This document shows positions 7,301 to 7,786 of a DNA stretch of 7,786 bases, in pieces. The translations under genes were made by a program, and so were the position numbers. The notes under the pieces are model-generated. The model was not told the DNA's origin. It saw only the letters and a program-made list of their open reading frames with translations, and did no database searches. The stretch is from Propionibacteriaceae bacterium (GTDB lineage Bacteria > Actinomycetota > Actinomycetes > Propionibacteriales > Propionibacteriaceae). The stretch lies in NCBI GenBank assembly GCA_030450535.1, contig JAKDIK010000116.1, positions 1-7,786 of the forward strand, read 5' to 3'. Numbering within the stretch: the first letter of the stretch is position 1; each line of letters starts with the position of its first letter.

Positions 7301-7786
7301 ACATCCGTCTGGTCGCCGAAGACCTGCGGCGAGGCCACGGGCAGGTCCGCGTACCAGTCGTAGAAGCTGTTCATCACGCCGCCGATGAGGTTGATGAACC
7401 GGGCGCCGGCGGCGTGGGAGACCATGGACATGGCCGGGATCGGCGAGAAGCCCACGCAGCGGTCCGGGCCGTAGGCGCCGATCGTGTGCACGTGGGCCGC
7501 GGCCGTCATCTCGAGGGCCTCCTGCCAGGACGCGCGCACGAGCCCGCCCTTGCCGCGGGCCTGCTGGAACTCCCGGCGCTTGGCCGGGTCGTCCACGATC
7601 GAGGCCCAGGCCGCCACGGCGTCGCCGCCGTGGGCCTCACGGGCCTCGCGGTACATCTCGAGCAGCACGCCGCGCACATAGGGGTAGCGCACGCGTGTGG
7701 GCGAGTAGGTGTACCAGGAGAAGGCGGCGCCGCGGGGGCACCCGCGCGGCTCGTACTCGGGACGGTCGGCCCCGGTGCTCGGGTAG
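4339..7786 (-). CDS. narG: Respiratory nitrate reductase alpha subunit (catalytic, 5'-partial)
   Basis: NarG reduces nitrate to nitrite in the cytoplasm at a Mo-bisMGD centre. The frame is open through the right edge; 1148 residues are present and about 77 are missing by comparison with E. coli NarG (1247 aa). The first visible residues include EPRGCPRGA, whose Cys (codon at 7740-7738) is the fourth ligand of FS0; the His-Cys-Cys part lies off the window. The Mo-ligand Asp is in QTDVPESGDWW (codon 7305-7303). Other family marks are GFSPIPAMSMVSHAAGARF, YDWYADLP, WGSNIPVTRTPDAH, CGCQGRNGGGWAHYVGQEK, LWRSNLLGSSAKG, SDVVFPAATWYEK, YLTPHNKWSIHSEYQDN near visible residue 1001 in the dinucleotide-binding domain, and RGGIHNSVTRI near the C-terminus. 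A GTG at 7692 could be mistaken for a start but lies within conserved sequence. No frameshift or internal stop is seen. The gene heads the operon as far as the window shows. Confidence 0.97.
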   Translation of the reverse strand, partial: YPSTGADRPEYEPRGCPRGAAFSWYTYSPTRVRYPYVRGVLLEMYREAREAHGGDAVAAWASIVDDPAKRREFQQARGKGGLVRASWQEALEMTAAAHVHTIGAYGPDRCVGFSPIPAMSMVSHAAGARFINLIGGVMNSFYDWYADLPVASPQVFGDQTDVPESGDWWDATYLMMWGSNIPVTRTPDAHWVAEVRYRGTKVVSVSPDYADSTKFADEWLPAQPGSDAALAMSMGQVILTEHFAHKRTPFFEDYVKQFTDLPFLVTLVTDENGQTVPGKFVTAEDLGSDQADPAFKTVMLERATGEAFIPKGSMGFRYNAQDEGDWNLDLEGHDPALSIMDLGDWDGAASEIALPAFVDDTGEGSVVRRGVPVRTVAGRTVTTVFDLMLAQYAVGRDGLPGQWSAGYDDAETAYTPAWQEAISSVPAEAAIRVAREFAANAERSGGRSMIILGGGLCQWYHGDVTYRAILAMLMLCGCQGRNGGGWAHYVGQEKARPITGWATMASASDWSRPPRFMIGTAFWYMHTDQFRQDGHSSAHLQSPLAKGHLNGMHTADVVAQSTRLGWMPFYPQFTQNPLDVADAAAAAVERGEAESEGQWVADQAKAGKLQFAVEDPDAEANWARTLVLWRSNLLGSSAKGEEYFLKHLLGTQNNVLGQDHVDHKPRDVAWHEKAPEGKLDLLVSADFRMTSSTLLSDVVFPAATWYEKFDLSSTDMHPYVHAFNPAITPPWEAKTDHELFRLLSDEVARLSKGRLDTRHDLVATAITHDTPGQINQPGGHVPEWRGTDLPAVPGKNFPNLKVVERDYTAIGDKFVALGPLADKLGLTTKNITFDVNHEVEALGRKHGVFDSGAAEGRPAIETDARMAEAILALSGTTNGELAVQGFKTLEKRVGKQLHDLALGSEEKKITFADTQAAPVPVITSPEWSGSETGGRRYAPFTVNIERLKPFHTLTGRMHFFLDHDWMSDMGENLPTYRPPLNSAALFGEPRLGERGDLSVAVRYLTPHNKWSIHSEYQDNLFMLSLSRGGTSVWMSDEDAALIEVRDNDWVECVNTNGVFVGRAIVTSRMRPGAVFVHHAQERTIDVPKSEATGRRGGIHNSVTRIMLKPTHMVGGYAQQSWAFNYHGPTGNNRDVTSVVRKRSQEVQY
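4349..4355 (-). promoter_or_regulatory. narH ribosome binding site
   Basis: The minus strand reads AGGAGGT, a near-perfect anti-16S match, nine bases before the ATG at 4339 and inside the end of narG. It decides the narH start in favour of 4339 over the ATG at 4330, which would be 18 bases away. Confidence 0.75.

Noticed and set aside
1..7786. CRISPR arrays, tRNA or rRNA genes, insertion sequences, FNR/NarL-type operators
   Set aside because: I saw no array of regular repeats, no RNA gene signature and no transposase. The only intergenic stretch is 74 bases and shows no convincing operator; the operon promoter lies outside the window.

Overview
The window is a GC-rich stretch that carries, on the minus strand, the respiratory (membrane-bound) nitrate reductase operon in the order narG-narH-narJ-narI-narK. 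Protein character (NarH of 560 aa, a nitrate reductase of the quinol-oxidising NarGHI type, very high third-position GC, strong purine-rich ribosome binding sites) points to an actinobacterium, probably of the Micrococcales. That placement comes from protein resemblance only and is tentative below class level.

Layout, read in the direction of transcription from right to left. From 7786 to 4339 is narG, missing its 5' end at the window edge. From 4339 to 2657 is narH, whose start overlaps the narG stop by one base. From 2660 to 1833 is narJ, which overlaps narH by four bases. From 1826 to 1026 is narI, six bases after narJ. After a 74-base spacer with a GC-rich hairpin comes narK, starting at 951. 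The tight packing argues for one transcript with translational coupling. NarG (Mo-bisMGD and FS0), NarH (three [4Fe-4S] and one [3Fe-4S]) and NarI (two b hemes) form the quinol:nitrate oxidoreductase. NarJ is its assembly chaperone, and NarK would bring in nitrate and export nitrite. No promoter is visible; it would lie upstream of narG, outside the window.

The unusual part is the left end. NarK homology stops near base 115, just after the conserved RPIGG motif of TM8, and the last ~110 bases on the plus strand instead encode the C-terminal tail of a hexapeptide-repeat (CatB/Vat-type) acetyltransferase, an unrelated gene facing narK. Either a recombination/deletion cut both genes, or this is a chimeric assembly end. 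Apart from this junction I see a conventional nitrate-respiration operon and no evidence for a new biological system.
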